From positions 1 through 49,275 of the forward strand of contig NZ_JAEEAP010000014.1 of the NCBI RefSeq assembly GCF_016103465.1: 49,275 nt of DNA, in the 5' to 3' direction. This DNA comes from Streptomyces sabulosicollis (GTDB taxonomy: Bacteria > Actinomycetota > Actinomycetes > Streptomycetales > Streptomycetaceae). Shown here piece after piece: positions 9,619 to 17,591 of this stretch (position 1 is the first letter of the stretch; every line of letters begins with the position of its first letter). Position numbers and translations under genes: made by a program. Below the pieces are notes generated by a model, which was given only the letters and a program-made list of their open reading frames with translations, was not told the DNA's origin and searched no databases.

Positions 9619-10647
9619 TCACGGCAGGAGCTCCAGCCCCGAGCGCAGCAGCGCGGGCACCGCGGATCCGACCCGTTCGAAGCCCGTTCCGACCGTCTGT
9701 CCCGCCGAGAAGCGGGCGTGGATGCCCTCCGCGATGACGGCGAGCTTGAAACAGCCCAGCGCCTGGTAATACGGCAGGGCACCGATGTCCCGTCCGGACT
9801 TCTCGGCGTATCGTTCGGCGAGTTCGCGGCCCGGGGGAAAACCGGGGTTGGCCGTCGGGACGTGCCGCGTCCCGAGGACCGGTTCGCAGGTCCGCTCCCA
9901 GTACATGAGCAGCATCCCGAGGTCGGCGAGGGGATCGCCGAGCGTGGCCATCTCCCAGTCGACGACCGCGGCGATCCGCTCGAAGCCGCCGGGCGCCAGG
10001 ATGACGTTGTCCAGGCGGTAGTCGCCGTGCACGATGGCCGGGGCGCCGCTCGCGGGCAGCGAGCGGGCCAGTCTGCCGTGGAGTTCGTCGAGGTCGGGCA
10101 GGCTCCGCGTGGCGACCTTGTCCCACTGCCCACGCCATCGCCGCACCTGGCGCTCCAGATAGCCGTCGGGTCGGCCGAAGTCGCGGAGCCCGACGGCGGC
10201 GGCGTTCACCGAGTGCAGCGTGACCAGGGTGTCCACCAGCGTGTCGGCGGCGCGTCGCGCCTCCTCGGGCGGGAGTGCGGCGGCCTCGTCACCGTCGCGC
10301 AGCACCGTGCCCTCCACGAAGCCGACGACGCAGAACGGCGCTCCGATCACCTCCGGGTCCGTGCACGACAGCACGGCGCGGGCGACCGGCACCTCGGTGC
10401 CGGCGAGCGCCGCGACGACGCGGTATTCGCGGTCCATGTCGTGCGCGGTCGGTGTCAGCACCCCCAGTGGCGGTCGGCGCAGCACCCACCGGTGTGTCCC
10501 GTCGGTCACCGCGTACGTGAGATTGGAGCGCCCGCCGTGAAGGAGCGTGACCCCGAGCGGCCCCGCGCACTCGGGTACGTGGCGTTCGAAATAGCGCTCC
10601 AGCGCGGCCACGTCGACCCCGGCCGGTGTCGTCCCGGAGGTGGTCAC
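9619..10647 (-). CDS. APH-fold phosphotransferase, ACAD10/11- and LvaA-like
   Basis: A 342-residue APH/choline-kinase-fold protein. The catalytic loop HGDYRLDN is at residues 207-214 and the metal-binding VVDWE segment at 228-232, followed by LGDPLADLG. The N-terminal nucleotide-binding loop appears as LHGGRSNLTYAV (36-47). The GTG start overlaps the stop of the upstream acyl-CoA dehydrogenase by 4 bp (GTGA), indicating translational coupling. In ACAD10/11 and the levulinate pathway (LvaA), such kinases phosphorylate the 4-hydroxyl of 4-hydroxyacyl-CoA before a partner ACAD removes phosphate. The adjacent ACAD makes that role attractive here. Family is certain; substrate is inferred. Confidence 0.85.
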   Translation of the reverse strand: MTTSGTTPAGVDVAALERYFERHVPECAGPLGVTLLHGGRSNLTYAVTDGTHRWVLRRPPLGVLTPTAHDMDREYRVVAALAGTEVPVARAVLSCTDPEVIGAPFCVVGFVEGTVLRDGDEAAALPPEEARRAADTLVDTLVTLHSVNAAAVGLRDFGRPDGYLERQVRRWRGQWDKVATRSLPDLDELHGRLARSLPASGAPAIVHGDYRLDNVILAPGGFERIAAVVDWEMATLGDPLADLGMLLMYWERTCEPVLGTRHVPTANPGFPPGRELAERYAEKSGRDIGALPYYQALGCFKLAVIAEGIHARFSAGQTVGTGFERVGSAVPALLRSGLELLP

Positions 10648-11846
10648 CGACCGGCCCTCCGCTCCCGCGCCGCCCGCACCGCGCGCTTGGCGATGGCCCA
10701 GCGGTGGGTCTCGGAGGGGCCGTCGTAGATGCGGAACGGACGCACCTCCCGGTACAGCCGCGACAGCGGAGCGTCCCCCGAGATGCCGAGGGCACCGCAT
10801 ATCTGGACGGCCCGGTCGACCACCCGGTGCACCGCCTCGGAGACGTAGGTCTTGGCGATGGAGGTGTGCTGTGCGGCCGGACGTCCCTGGTCCAGTTCCC
10901 AGCAGGCCCGCCACAACACCGCCCGGCCGGTCTCGATGTCGATCTCGGAGTCGGCCAGCATCTGCTGCACCATGCCCAGTTCGGCCAGCGGCTTGCCGAA
11001 GGCCGAACGGTCCGCCGCGCGCTCCAGGGCGATGTCCTGCGCCCGCCGGGCCACTCCGAGCCAGCGCATGCAGTGGGTCATGCGCGCGGGCCCCAGCCGC
11101 ACCTGGGCGTAGGCGAAGCCCTGGTCCACCTCGCCCAGGACGGCCTCGTCCCCGACCTCGCAGCCCTCGAAGGTGATTTCGCTGTGGCCGCCGAAGAGGC
11201 CCCGGTCCAGCGTGTCGATGTTCCGGACGATCTTCATGCCGGGGTTGTCGGCGGCGACGAGGAACATCGTCGCGCCGCCCGGGTCGCCGGCGCCGCCGCT
11301 GGTGCGGGCCATGCAGATGGCGAAGGCCGCCCCGTCGGCGCCGCTGATGAACCACTTGCGGCCGTCGATCCGCCACCCGCCGTCGGTCCTCGTCGCGGTC
11401 GTCGTGAGGGCGCGCGGGTCGGAGCCGGCGCCCGGCGCCGGCTCGGTCATCGCGAAACACGAGCGGGTCTCACCGGCCGCCAGGGGGCGCAGATACCGCT
11501 CCTTCTGCTCCGCCGTGGCCACCACCTCGAGCAGGTGCGTATTGCCCTCGTCGGGAGCGGCGCAGTTGAGCGCGAGCGGCCCCAGCAGCGAGTACCCGGC
11601 CGCCTCGAAGACCACGGCCTGGCCGCGCAGATCCAGTCCGAGCCCGCCCCATTCGGCGTCGACGTGCGGGGCGAACACCCCCGCCTCGCGGGCCGCGTCC
11701 TGAAGCCGGCGGCGCAGTGGCTCCGGACCGGCGTGGACATCGCCGTCACACGCCTGCTCCTCGGGTATCACCACGTCCCGTACGAACTCGGTGGTGCGCC
11801 GCGCGGTCTCCGCGACTCTTTCCTCGATCTCGAACCCGATGGGCAC
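10644..11846 (-). CDS. Acyl-CoA dehydrogenase family protein, ACAD10/11-like
   Basis: A 400-residue acyl-CoA dehydrogenase with FAD/substrate motifs CFAMTEPAPGAGSD and DGRKWFISGA, and C-terminal helices ending in RIYDGPSETHRWAIAKRAV. At the position of the usual catalytic Glu (YEGT in MCAD-type enzymes) it has Asp (YDG, residues 374-376). The LGPARMTHCMRW stretch resembles ACAD10/11 and LvaC-type enzymes rather than classical beta-oxidation dehydrogenases. It is the first gene of the leftward ACAD-kinase-SDR operon and is coupled to the kinase by a 4-bp overlap. I infer that it works on a phosphorylated 4-hydroxyacyl-CoA. Ordinary dehydrogenation remains possible. Two operator-like sites lie upstream. 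Confidence 0.85.
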   Translation of the reverse strand: MPIGFEIEERVAETARRTTEFVRDVVIPEEQACDGDVHAGPEPLRRRLQDAAREAGVFAPHVDAEWGGLGLDLRGQAVVFEAAGYSLLGPLALNCAAPDEGNTHLLEVVATAEQKERYLRPLAAGETRSCFAMTEPAPGAGSDPRALTTTATRTDGGWRIDGRKWFISGADGAAFAICMARTSGGAGDPGGATMFLVAADNPGMKIVRNIDTLDRGLFGGHSEITFEGCEVGDEAVLGEVDQGFAYAQVRLGPARMTHCMRWLGVARRAQDIALERAADRSAFGKPLAELGMVQQMLADSEIDIETGRAVLWRACWELDQGRPAAQHTSIAKTYVSEAVHRVVDRAVQICGALGISGDAPLSRLYREVRPFRIYDGPSETHRWAIAKRAVRAARERRAGR

Positions 11847-11913
11847 GCTGCACTCCCGAACTCGGTACTCCCGGCACAGGGCGGCGACATGGCGCTCCGC
11901 CTGCTATGAGTAA

Positions 11914-11929
11914 ACCGAATCGAATTCAG
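11914..11929. promoter_or_regulatory. Operator-like site A
   Basis: ACCGAATCGAATTCAG lies 68 bp upstream of the leftward acyl-CoA dehydrogenase start. It is related to the TGAAYYGAAnTCA motif seen across the island, and its reverse complement shares CTGAATNNGATTCG with site F. It is a weaker family member. Confidence 0.4.
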
Positions 11930-11994
11930 ATCCTCAACCCGTGTCCATGGCTTTGCCGTGCTTGCTGAGAAAACCCTGTTCCACGGCTAGCTGT

Positions 11995-12006
11995 ACTGAG
12001 TTCAGT
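11995..12006. promoter_or_regulatory. Operator-like site B (ACTGA-N2-TCAGT)
   Basis: ACTGAGTTCAGT is a dyad with arms ACTGA and TCAGT and a 2-bp centre, 62 bp upstream of the MFS gene in the divergent ACAD/MFS intergenic region. It is the cleanest palindromic example of the motif shared by the acyl-CoA island and is a likely binding site of the TetR protein at 26963-27586. Confidence 0.55.
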
Positions 12007-12067
12007 TCTGTACCGTCCCGGGCGTCGGCAGGGTACCGGACCGTGCCGTGGGAAAGGGAGCCGGATC

Positions 12068-13369
12068 ATGAGCACCACACAGCAGCCCGCCCCTCCGGGG
12101 GAGGGGTCGGCGTCGCACGATCCACGGATGGTGCGCCGCGCGATGCTCGCCGGGAGCATCGGCACTCTGATCGAGTACTACGACTTCAGCGTCTACGGCT
12201 ATCTCGCCGTGGCGATCGCTCCGCAGTTCTTCCCGGGTGACGACCCGACGGCCTCGATGCTGGCGGCGCTCGCGGTGTTCGCCACCGGTCTCGTGGTGCG
12301 GCCGCTCGGCGGTGTCTTCTTCGGATGGATCGGCGACCGATGGGGGCGCCGCAAGGCGCTGGTCTCCTCGGTGCTGTGCATGGGGGTGGCCAGCAGCGTC
12401 ACGGGGCTGCTGCCGACCTACGGCCAGATCGGTGTGGTCGCCGCGGTGCTCCTGTTCCTCACCCGGCTGGTGCAGGGCATCTCCTCGGGCGGCGAGTCGG
12501 TCGGCGCCTACACCTACATCTACGAGTCGGCGCCACCCGAGCGCAGGGCCTTCCTCGGTGCCGTCACACCCATCGGGTCCAACCTCGGGTTCATGTTCGC
12601 GGCCGCGACGGCCGGGGCGATCTCCGCCCTCACCACCAAGGACCAGATGGCCGACTGGGGCTGGCGGCTGCCCTTCCTGATGGCCGTGCCGCTCACGCTC
12701 CTCTGTCTGTGGGCCCGGCTGCGGATCGAGGACACCCCGGAGTTCAAGGAGGCCGCACGGCGCGCCGACATCCCCACGGCTCCGGTCCGGGAGGTCCTGT
12801 CCACCCACCGTCCGGCGCTGCTGCAGTCCATCGGCCTGGCCATGGCTCAGGGCGGCGCCATCTTCCTCGGGCTCACGTACATCGGCATCTACCTGACCAC
12901 CAACCTGGGCTACGACACCACGCTGGTGTACTGGCTGACCTCGGGTGTCGTGCTCATCACCGTGCTGCTCATGGTGCCGGCCGGGCGGCTCGCCGCCCGG
13001 TTCGGCTGCCGTCGTGTCCTGATGGGCGGGCTGCTGGCCTTCCTGGTGACCGCCTACCCCGCGATGATGCTCATGGGCAGGCACAGCCTGGCCCTGGCCG
13101 GTCTTGCCTATGTGCTGCTGATGCTGGGCAGTGCGTTCGTGCAGGTCCCGGCGGCCAGCCTGTGGCCGCATCTGTTCGAGCGCAGGGTCCGCTACACCGG
13201 CATGGCGATCGGGTACAACATCGGCACCGTCCTCGCGGGCGGTACGGCTCCCTACATCGCGGCCTACCTGGTCCAGCACACCGGGAACCTGCTCTCCCCG
13301 GCCTTCTTCGTCATGCTGGTCTGTCTGATCGGCATCGGATCCCTGCTCACCGTCCGCAGGGACGTGTAG
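12068..13369 (+). CDS. MFS transporter of the metabolite:H+ symporter type
   Basis: A 433-residue integral membrane protein with about twelve hydrophobic segments. The cytoplasmic loop 2-3 signature GWIGDRWGRRKAL and the TM4-5 segment LTRLVQGISSGGESVGAYTY are typical of metabolite:proton symporters related to KgtP, ShiA and ProP. The ATG follows AAAGGGAGCCGGATC. It is divergent from the ACAD-kinase-SDR operon and shares its operator-bearing region. It is the only transporter in the island, so it probably imports the acid or lactone substrate that the island degrades. The actual substrate cannot be read from sequence. Confidence 0.87.
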   Translation: MSTTQQPAPPGEGSASHDPRMVRRAMLAGSIGTLIEYYDFSVYGYLAVAIAPQFFPGDDPTASMLAALAVFATGLVVRPLGGVFFGWIGDRWGRRKALVSSVLCMGVASSVTGLLPTYGQIGVVAAVLLFLTRLVQGISSGGESVGAYTYIYESAPPERRAFLGAVTPIGSNLGFMFAAATAGAISALTTKDQMADWGWRLPFLMAVPLTLLCLWARLRIEDTPEFKEAARRADIPTAPVREVLSTHRPALLQSIGLAMAQGGAIFLGLTYIGIYLTTNLGYDTTLVYWLTSGVVLITVLLMVPAGRLAARFGCRRVLMGGLLAFLVTAYPAMMLMGRHSLALAGLAYVLLMLGSAFVQVPAASLWPHLFERRVRYTGMAIGYNIGTVLAGGTAPYIAAYLVQHTGNLLSPAFFVMLVCLIGIGSLLTVRRDV

Positions 13370-13376
13370 GAGGTGC

Positions 13377-13410
13377 CGGCCGTGGTGACCACCGGCGGCC
13401 ACCGAAGGAC
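13377..13410. terminator. Possible hairpin between convergent genes
   Basis: The 42-bp gap between the convergent MFS and SDR genes contains an imperfect inverted repeat around GTGGTGACCAC at about 13383-13393 with flanking CCG/CGG pairs. It may serve as a short bidirectional terminator. No T-run is present and stem quality is modest. Confidence 0.3.
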
Positions 13411-13411
13411 G

Positions 13412-14161
13412 TCAGCCCGCCGCCGCCTCGGGGTGGCCGACGTGGCCGATGGTCTGGCCGCCGTCGACGAGGAACTCCCCGCCCGTGGTGTAGGAGGCGT
13501 CGTCACTGGCCAGGAAGAGCACCATGCGGGTGACCTCCTCCGGCTCCCCGATGCGCGCCACCGGCTGCTGGGCGAAGAGTTCGGGTGAGGCGCTCTCACC
13601 CATGGGCGTGCGGATGACTCCGGGGTGTACGGAGTTGACGCGTACGCCGCTGCCTGCCATGTCCAGTGCGGCGGCCTTGGTCATCCCGCGCACCCCCCAC
13701 TTGCTCGCCACATAGCCGATGCCACCGGCGAAACCCGTCATACCGGCGGCCGAGGAGACGTTGACGACGGCACCGCGGCCGCGCTCGCGCATACCGGGGA
13801 GAACGGTGTGCATGCCGAGGAAGGCCCCCACCAGGTTGACGTCGAGGATCCGGCGGAAGTGCTCGGGCGACTGCTCCTCCACGCCGCCGAAGTGCACGAT
13901 GCCCGCGTTGTTGACCAGGACGTTCACCGGGCCGAAGGTGTCCTCCACCGCGCGGACCACCGACCGCCACCGCGTCTCGTCCGTGACGTCGAGGTGGTGG
14001 TAGCGGGCGCGGGGGAACTCATCGGCCAGGGCCTCTCCCGCCTCGTCCAGGACATCGCAGACGGCGACCCTGGCCCCCTCCGCGACCAGTCCCCGTACAT
14101 GCGCGGCACCCATGCCCCGGGCGCCGCCGGTGACGATCGCGACCTTTCCATCGAAGCGCAT
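13412..14161 (-). CDS. SDR-family oxidoreductase, hydroxysteroid dehydrogenase-like
   Basis: A 249-residue classical SDR with TGGARGMG near residue 12, NNAG, VNVSSAAG and the catalytic YVASK pair, and with PGVIRTPMG after the active site. It resembles 3-alpha/20-beta-hydroxysteroid dehydrogenases and cyclic-alcohol dehydrogenases. The ATG at 14161 is preceded by GGAAGGGAAG on the minus strand. It lies downstream of the zinc alcohol dehydrogenase in the same direction, separated by a 124-bp gap that holds six 11-bp repeats. A role in interconverting hydroxyl and keto groups of the substrate is likely; specificity is unknown. Confidence 0.87.
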   Translation of the reverse strand: MRFDGKVAIVTGGARGMGAAHVRGLVAEGARVAVCDVLDEAGEALADEFPRARYHHLDVTDETRWRSVVRAVEDTFGPVNVLVNNAGIVHFGGVEEQSPEHFRRILDVNLVGAFLGMHTVLPGMRERGRGAVVNVSSAAGMTGFAGGIGYVASKWGVRGMTKAAALDMAGSGVRVNSVHPGVIRTPMGESASPELFAQQPVARIGEPEEVTRMVLFLASDDASYTTGGEFLVDGGQTIGHVGHPEAAAG

Positions 14162-14184
14162 GCCGACTTCCCTTCCGTGTCGAC

Positions 14185-14250
14185 GAGCCATCCATGAGCC
14201 ATCCATGAGCCATGCGTGAGCGGTCTGTGAGCGATCTGTGAGCCGTCCAT
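14185..14250. repeat. Six tandem 11-bp repeats
   Basis: Six contiguous 11-bp units based on GAGCCATCCAT run from 14185 to 14250. Units 1 and 2 are identical; units 3-6 diverge mainly at the last five bases. The 11-bp period is close to one helical turn, so each unit presents the same DNA face. The array sits 24 bp upstream of the leftward SDR start. It could be a phased protein-binding array or a slippage product. Confidence 0.8.
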
Positions 14251-14285
14251 CGGCCCGAGTCCGTCCTCGGGCCACCGCGCCGTGA

Positions 14286-15326
14286 TCAGTCCGGTACCAG
14301 CACGGTCCGGCCCCGGGCCGCACCCCGGCGAAGGCGGTCGATCGCCTCCGGAGCGGCGGACAGCGGGAAGCGCTCCGCCTCGACGTGGAGCGCTCCCGAG
14401 CGGGCCAGCGCGACGACCTCGGCCAGTTCCTGGCGGGCGCCCCAGAAGGGCAGTGAGAGCCGGAAGCCGGGTGGCAGGACGCCCGGCTTGGCCACCGTCA
14501 GGCTGCCGCCTCCGCTTCCGACGAGGGCGAGTGCGCCACCGGGACGCAGGACGCCGGCCGCGAGTTCCAGCGTCCGCGCGGTCCCGACGAAGTCGAGCAC
14601 GGCGTCCGCCCCCACGTCACCGCTTCGCGCCCGCAGCGCACGGGCGGTGTCCGGCCGCAGCAGGGTGCCGAAGTCCGCGCCGGAGCGGTCCGCGAGCGCC
14701 AGGGCGTCCTCCCGGACATCCACCGCCAGCACACGGCTCGCGGTGGTGGCGCGGAGGATCTGGACGGCGAGGTGGCCGAGCCCGCCGACACCGATGACGA
14801 CGGCGGTGGTGTCCTCGCCGAGTGCGGGCCGCAGCCCGGCCACGGCGTGGTAGGAGGTCAGCCCCGCGTCGGAGAGCGGGGCGGCCTGGTCGGCGGGCAG
14901 GTCGCCGATCGGCACCAGGTGGCGGGCGGAGGCCACGAGCAGATAGTCGGCCATTCCGCCGTCCCGGCCCAGTCCCGCCCCGTGCCAGGCGAGGGTGTCC
15001 CGCCGGTCGCAGTAGTTGTCGTGGCCCGCGGCGCACCGTGCGCAGGAACCACAGCCCCACGGCCCGTGGACCACCACGCGTTCGCCGAGCCCCACCCCGT
15101 CGGCGCCGGGCCCCAGCGCCGCGACCCGCCCGGCCACCTCATGGCCGAGGGTGAACGGGAGCCGGTAGGGGAGCGTGCCCGGAGCGGCGTCGATGACGTG
15201 CAGGTCGGAACGGCACAGCCCGGCGGCCTCGACCCGCACCAGCACCTCGGTGCCGTGGGGGACGGGCCGCTCGACCTCGGTCGGTGCCGGGGTCTCGCCC
15301 CACGCCGTCAGCCGCAGTGCCCTCAT
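14286..15326 (-). CDS. Zinc-dependent alcohol dehydrogenase
   Basis: A 346-residue MDR-family alcohol dehydrogenase. The catalytic zinc ligands are in AGLCRSDLHV and LGHEVAGRV. The structural zinc site is the four-Cys block CGSCARCAAGHDNYC, and the Rossmann motif is VIGVGGLGHLAVQ. The ATG at 15326 starts the canonical MRALRLT N-terminus; upstream in-frame starts at 15332 (GTG) and 15365 add little. It is divergent from the SDR at 15422 and shares operator-like site C. It probably oxidises an alcohol intermediate in the catabolic island, working with the SDRs. Confidence 0.88.
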   Translation of the reverse strand: MRALRLTAWGETPAPTEVERPVPHGTEVLVRVEAAGLCRSDLHVIDAAPGTLPYRLPFTLGHEVAGRVAALGPGADGVGLGERVVVHGPWGCGSCARCAAGHDNYCDRRDTLAWHGAGLGRDGGMADYLLVASARHLVPIGDLPADQAAPLSDAGLTSYHAVAGLRPALGEDTTAVVIGVGGLGHLAVQILRATTASRVLAVDVREDALALADRSGADFGTLLRPDTARALRARSGDVGADAVLDFVGTARTLELAAGVLRPGGALALVGSGGGSLTVAKPGVLPPGFRLSLPFWGARQELAEVVALARSGALHVEAERFPLSAAPEAIDRLRRGAARGRTVLVPD

Positions 15327-15374
15327 CTTCACCGTCCCGGGTCTTGTCAGCGCCGCGGCTGCCACGGTAACAGA

Positions 15375-15390
15375 GGTGAAGTCGGTTCAA
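15375..15390. promoter_or_regulatory. Operator-like site C
   Basis: GGTGAAGTCGGTTCAA lies between the divergent alcohol dehydrogenase and SDR genes. Its reverse complement TTGAACCGACTTCACC aligns with site I (TTGAACTGAACTCAGG) and site E (TTGAACCGAAGTAGG). Its arms are TGAA and TTCA. It could control both flanking genes. Confidence 0.5.
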
Positions 15391-15421
15391 TAGATGGTCC
15401 GGGCAAGTGGAGGGAGTCGGT

Positions 15422-16225
15422 ATGGCGCACGAAGGCGTCCGCGCGGGGAGGTTCGCCGGCCGGGTCGCGATGGTGACGGGAGCCGCCTCCGGCATGGGGG
15501 CGGCGGTCGCCCGGCGGCTGGCCGCGGAAGGGGCGCGGGCCGTCGTCCTGGCCGACGTGAACGGCGAGGGCGCCGCGGCGGTCGCCGAGGAGCTGCCCGC
15601 CGCCGAGGCGGTCGCGCTCGACGTGGCGGACGCGGCGGGCGTCGACCGCGCCTTCCGGGACGTACTGCGCCGGTACGGGCGGCTCGACGTCCTGGTGCAC
15701 GCCGCGGGGGTCGACGACCCGGAGGCGAAGCGGCGCATCGCGGAGGCGACGGTCGAGGGGCGGCCGGTCGAGCTGACCGACACCCTCGACGACGCCTCCT
15801 GGCGGCGGGTCATGAGCGTGAACCTGGACGGAACCTTTCATGTGCTGCGCGCCGCGGTACGGGTCATGCGCCCCGCCGGGGCCGGAGCGATCGCGGTGAT
15901 CGGGTCGTCGTCGGCCTTCGACGCCCCCGTCGGCTACCCCCATTACGCGGCCTCCAAGGCGGGTGTGCACGCGCTGGCCCAGGCCGTGGCCAAGGAGGTC
16001 ATCGCGTCCGGGATCCGGGTGAACGTGGTGGCGCCGGGGCCGACGGAGACGGGGATGGCGGCCCGCACCCCCGAGGTGCTGCGGGCGGGCTTCGACGACC
16101 CGCGGGTGCGCCCGTACGCGACCCCCGAGGAGATATCCGAGATCGCCCTCTTTCTGGTGAGCGATGCCGCGGCGAACCTGGTCGGCGCGGTGCTGCTCGC
16201 CAACGGCGGCCGGTTCACCGCCTGA
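15422..16225 (+). CDS. SDR-family oxidoreductase
   Basis: A 267-residue classical SDR with the TGAASGMG cofactor motif near residue 18, LDVLVHAAG in place of NNAG, IGSSSAF with the catalytic Ser, and HYAASK with Tyr and Lys. A slightly long insertion (about residues 100-125) precedes the catalytic block. The ATG at 15422 has GGAGGG upstream; the in-frame GTG at 15407 overlaps that ribosome-binding site and is unlikely. It is divergent from the zinc alcohol dehydrogenase and precedes the acyl-CoA dehydrogenase at 16345. Substrate is unknown. Confidence 0.87.
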   Translation: MAHEGVRAGRFAGRVAMVTGAASGMGAAVARRLAAEGARAVVLADVNGEGAAAVAEELPAAEAVALDVADAAGVDRAFRDVLRRYGRLDVLVHAAGVDDPEAKRRIAEATVEGRPVELTDTLDDASWRRVMSVNLDGTFHVLRAAVRVMRPAGAGAIAVIGSSSAFDAPVGYPHYAASKAGVHALAQAVAKEVIASGIRVNVVAPGPTETGMAARTPEVLRAGFDDPRVRPYATPEEISEIALFLVSDAAANLVGAVLLANGGRFTA

Positions 16226-16285
16226 GCGGGGGCCGGGGCGGCCGCGGTGCGGGTCTTGCCCATCCGGGGTTCGATGCCTACGGTC

Positions 16286-16306
16286 TTGAATTGAGTTCAG
16301 TTCTCA
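16286..16306. promoter_or_regulatory. Operator-like site D
   Basis: Positions 16286-16306 contain TTGAGTTCAGT (16291-16301) flanked by an upstream TTGAA. The site lies 39 bp before the acyl-CoA dehydrogenase start and in an otherwise empty 119-bp gap. It matches the motif of sites B, G, H and I. Confidence 0.5.
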
Positions 16307-16344
16307 TATTTGTCGCCCGTCGTACGAGCACGATGGAGATTCCC

Positions 16345-17490
16345 ATGCACCGTCGCCGCCCCGAGATCGACCCCCAGCTGCTGTCCGAAACGGACGAACA
16401 GCGACAGCTGCGCACCGTCCTGCGGGACCTCTACGCCGAGGCGAGTGGCGTCGAGGAGGTACGTGAACACCTGGCCACCCCGCGCGGATACGACGAGGCC
16501 CTCTGGGCGCGGCTCGCGGGCGAGATCGGGGTCCATGGACTGGCCGTTCCGGAGGAGTACGGCGGGTCGGGCTTCAGCTTCGCCGAACTGGCCGTGGCCC
16601 TGGAGGAATCCGGGCGCGCCCTGTACTGCGGGCCGCTGCTGCCCACGGTGGTCCTGGCCGCCCACGCCCTGCTGCTCAGCGGCGACCGTGCGGCGTGCGA
16701 GCGCTATCTGCCCGGCATCGCCGACGGCACGCTCACCGCCACCGTGGCCGGGTTCGACCACGGCGAGCCCGCCGTCGCCGCGGAGCGAGGGGGTGGCGGC
16801 TGGGTGCTGCGCGGGCGGCTGGACTTCGTGCTCGACGGGGCCGGAGCTGATCTGGTCCTGGTGCGGGCCGGAACACCCGACGGACCCCGGCTCTTCGCGT
16901 GTGAGCCCGCCCCCGACACGTGTCACCGCACTCCGCGCCGCGTCCTGGACGAGACGCGGCGCCAGGCGCTGGTGGAGTTCCGGGGCGCCCCGGCCGCCGC
17001 CGTGGACGCGGTCGAGGGGGTCGAGGGCACGGTTTCGGCGACGGTGGACACCGGACGGGCCGCCCTGGCGGCCGAGCAGGTCGGCGGCAGCGGCCACGCG
17101 CTGGACGAGACGGTCGGATTCGTGGCGCAGCGCCATCAGTTCGGCCGCCCCATCGGGTCCTTCCAGGCCGTCAAGCACCGGCTGGCCGATGTCCTGGTGG
17201 CGCTGGAGGCGGCGCGCTCGGCGTCCGGGTACGCGACCGCCTGCGCCGCCGTCGGCTCACCGCAACTGCCGGTGGCCGCCTGTGCCGCCGCCGTGGTCTG
17301 CTCCGAGACCTTCCGCCTGGCGACGGCCGAGTACGTCCAGCTGCACGGCGGCATCGGCTTCACCTGGGAGCACCCGGCGCATCTGTATGTGCGCCGGGCC
17401 CGCGGTGCCGAGGCGCTGTTCGGCACCGCGGACCGGCACCGGGACCGGCTCGCCGAACTCGTCGGCCTCGCCGCCCGCGGCGCCGCCTGA
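16345..17490 (+). CDS. Acyl-CoA dehydrogenase, likely subunit of a heteromeric FadE complex
   Basis: A 381-residue acyl-CoA dehydrogenase with GLAVPEEYGGSGFSFAELAV at the N-terminal helices, RHQFGRPIGSFQAVKH in the FAD-binding helix, and YVQLHGGIGFTWEHPAHLY near the C-terminus. It lacks a TEPxxGSD-type substrate motif (VAGFDHGEP is found instead) and the C-terminal catalytic Glu block. This pattern is typical of the non-catalytic-type subunit in actinobacterial heteromeric acyl-CoA dehydrogenases for bulky or cyclic substrates. The likely partner is the ACAD at 21031. The ATG at 16345 is preferred over 16333 because GGAGA lies 7 bp upstream. It is probably transcribed alone from the promoter carrying site D. 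Confidence 0.83.
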   Translation: MHRRRPEIDPQLLSETDEQRQLRTVLRDLYAEASGVEEVREHLATPRGYDEALWARLAGEIGVHGLAVPEEYGGSGFSFAELAVALEESGRALYCGPLLPTVVLAAHALLLSGDRAACERYLPGIADGTLTATVAGFDHGEPAVAAERGGGGWVLRGRLDFVLDGAGADLVLVRAGTPDGPRLFACEPAPDTCHRTPRRVLDETRRQALVEFRGAPAAAVDAVEGVEGTVSATVDTGRAALAAEQVGGSGHALDETVGFVAQRHQFGRPIGSFQAVKHRLADVLVALEAARSASGYATACAAVGSPQLPVAACAAAVVCSETFRLATAEYVQLHGGIGFTWEHPAHLYVRRARGAEALFGTADRHRDRLAELVGLAARGAA

Positions 17491-17500
17491 ACGGGCGCCG

Positions 17501-17535
17501 GGACCGGCACGGCGGATCGGCCGCCGTGCCGGTCC
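17501..17535. terminator. Bidirectional hairpin terminator
   Basis: A perfect 15-bp stem (GGACCGGCACGGCGG at 17501-17515 pairing with 17521-17535) has a 5-base loop. It lies between the convergent acyl-CoA dehydrogenase and 3-hydroxyacyl-CoA dehydrogenase genes. It lacks a U-tract, as is usual in high-GC actinomycetes. Confidence 0.75.
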
Positions 17536-17591
17536 ACGGACGAGCCACCGGCGGAGCGGGCTTACGGCAACGGGTGCCATGGCCCCCGCGG

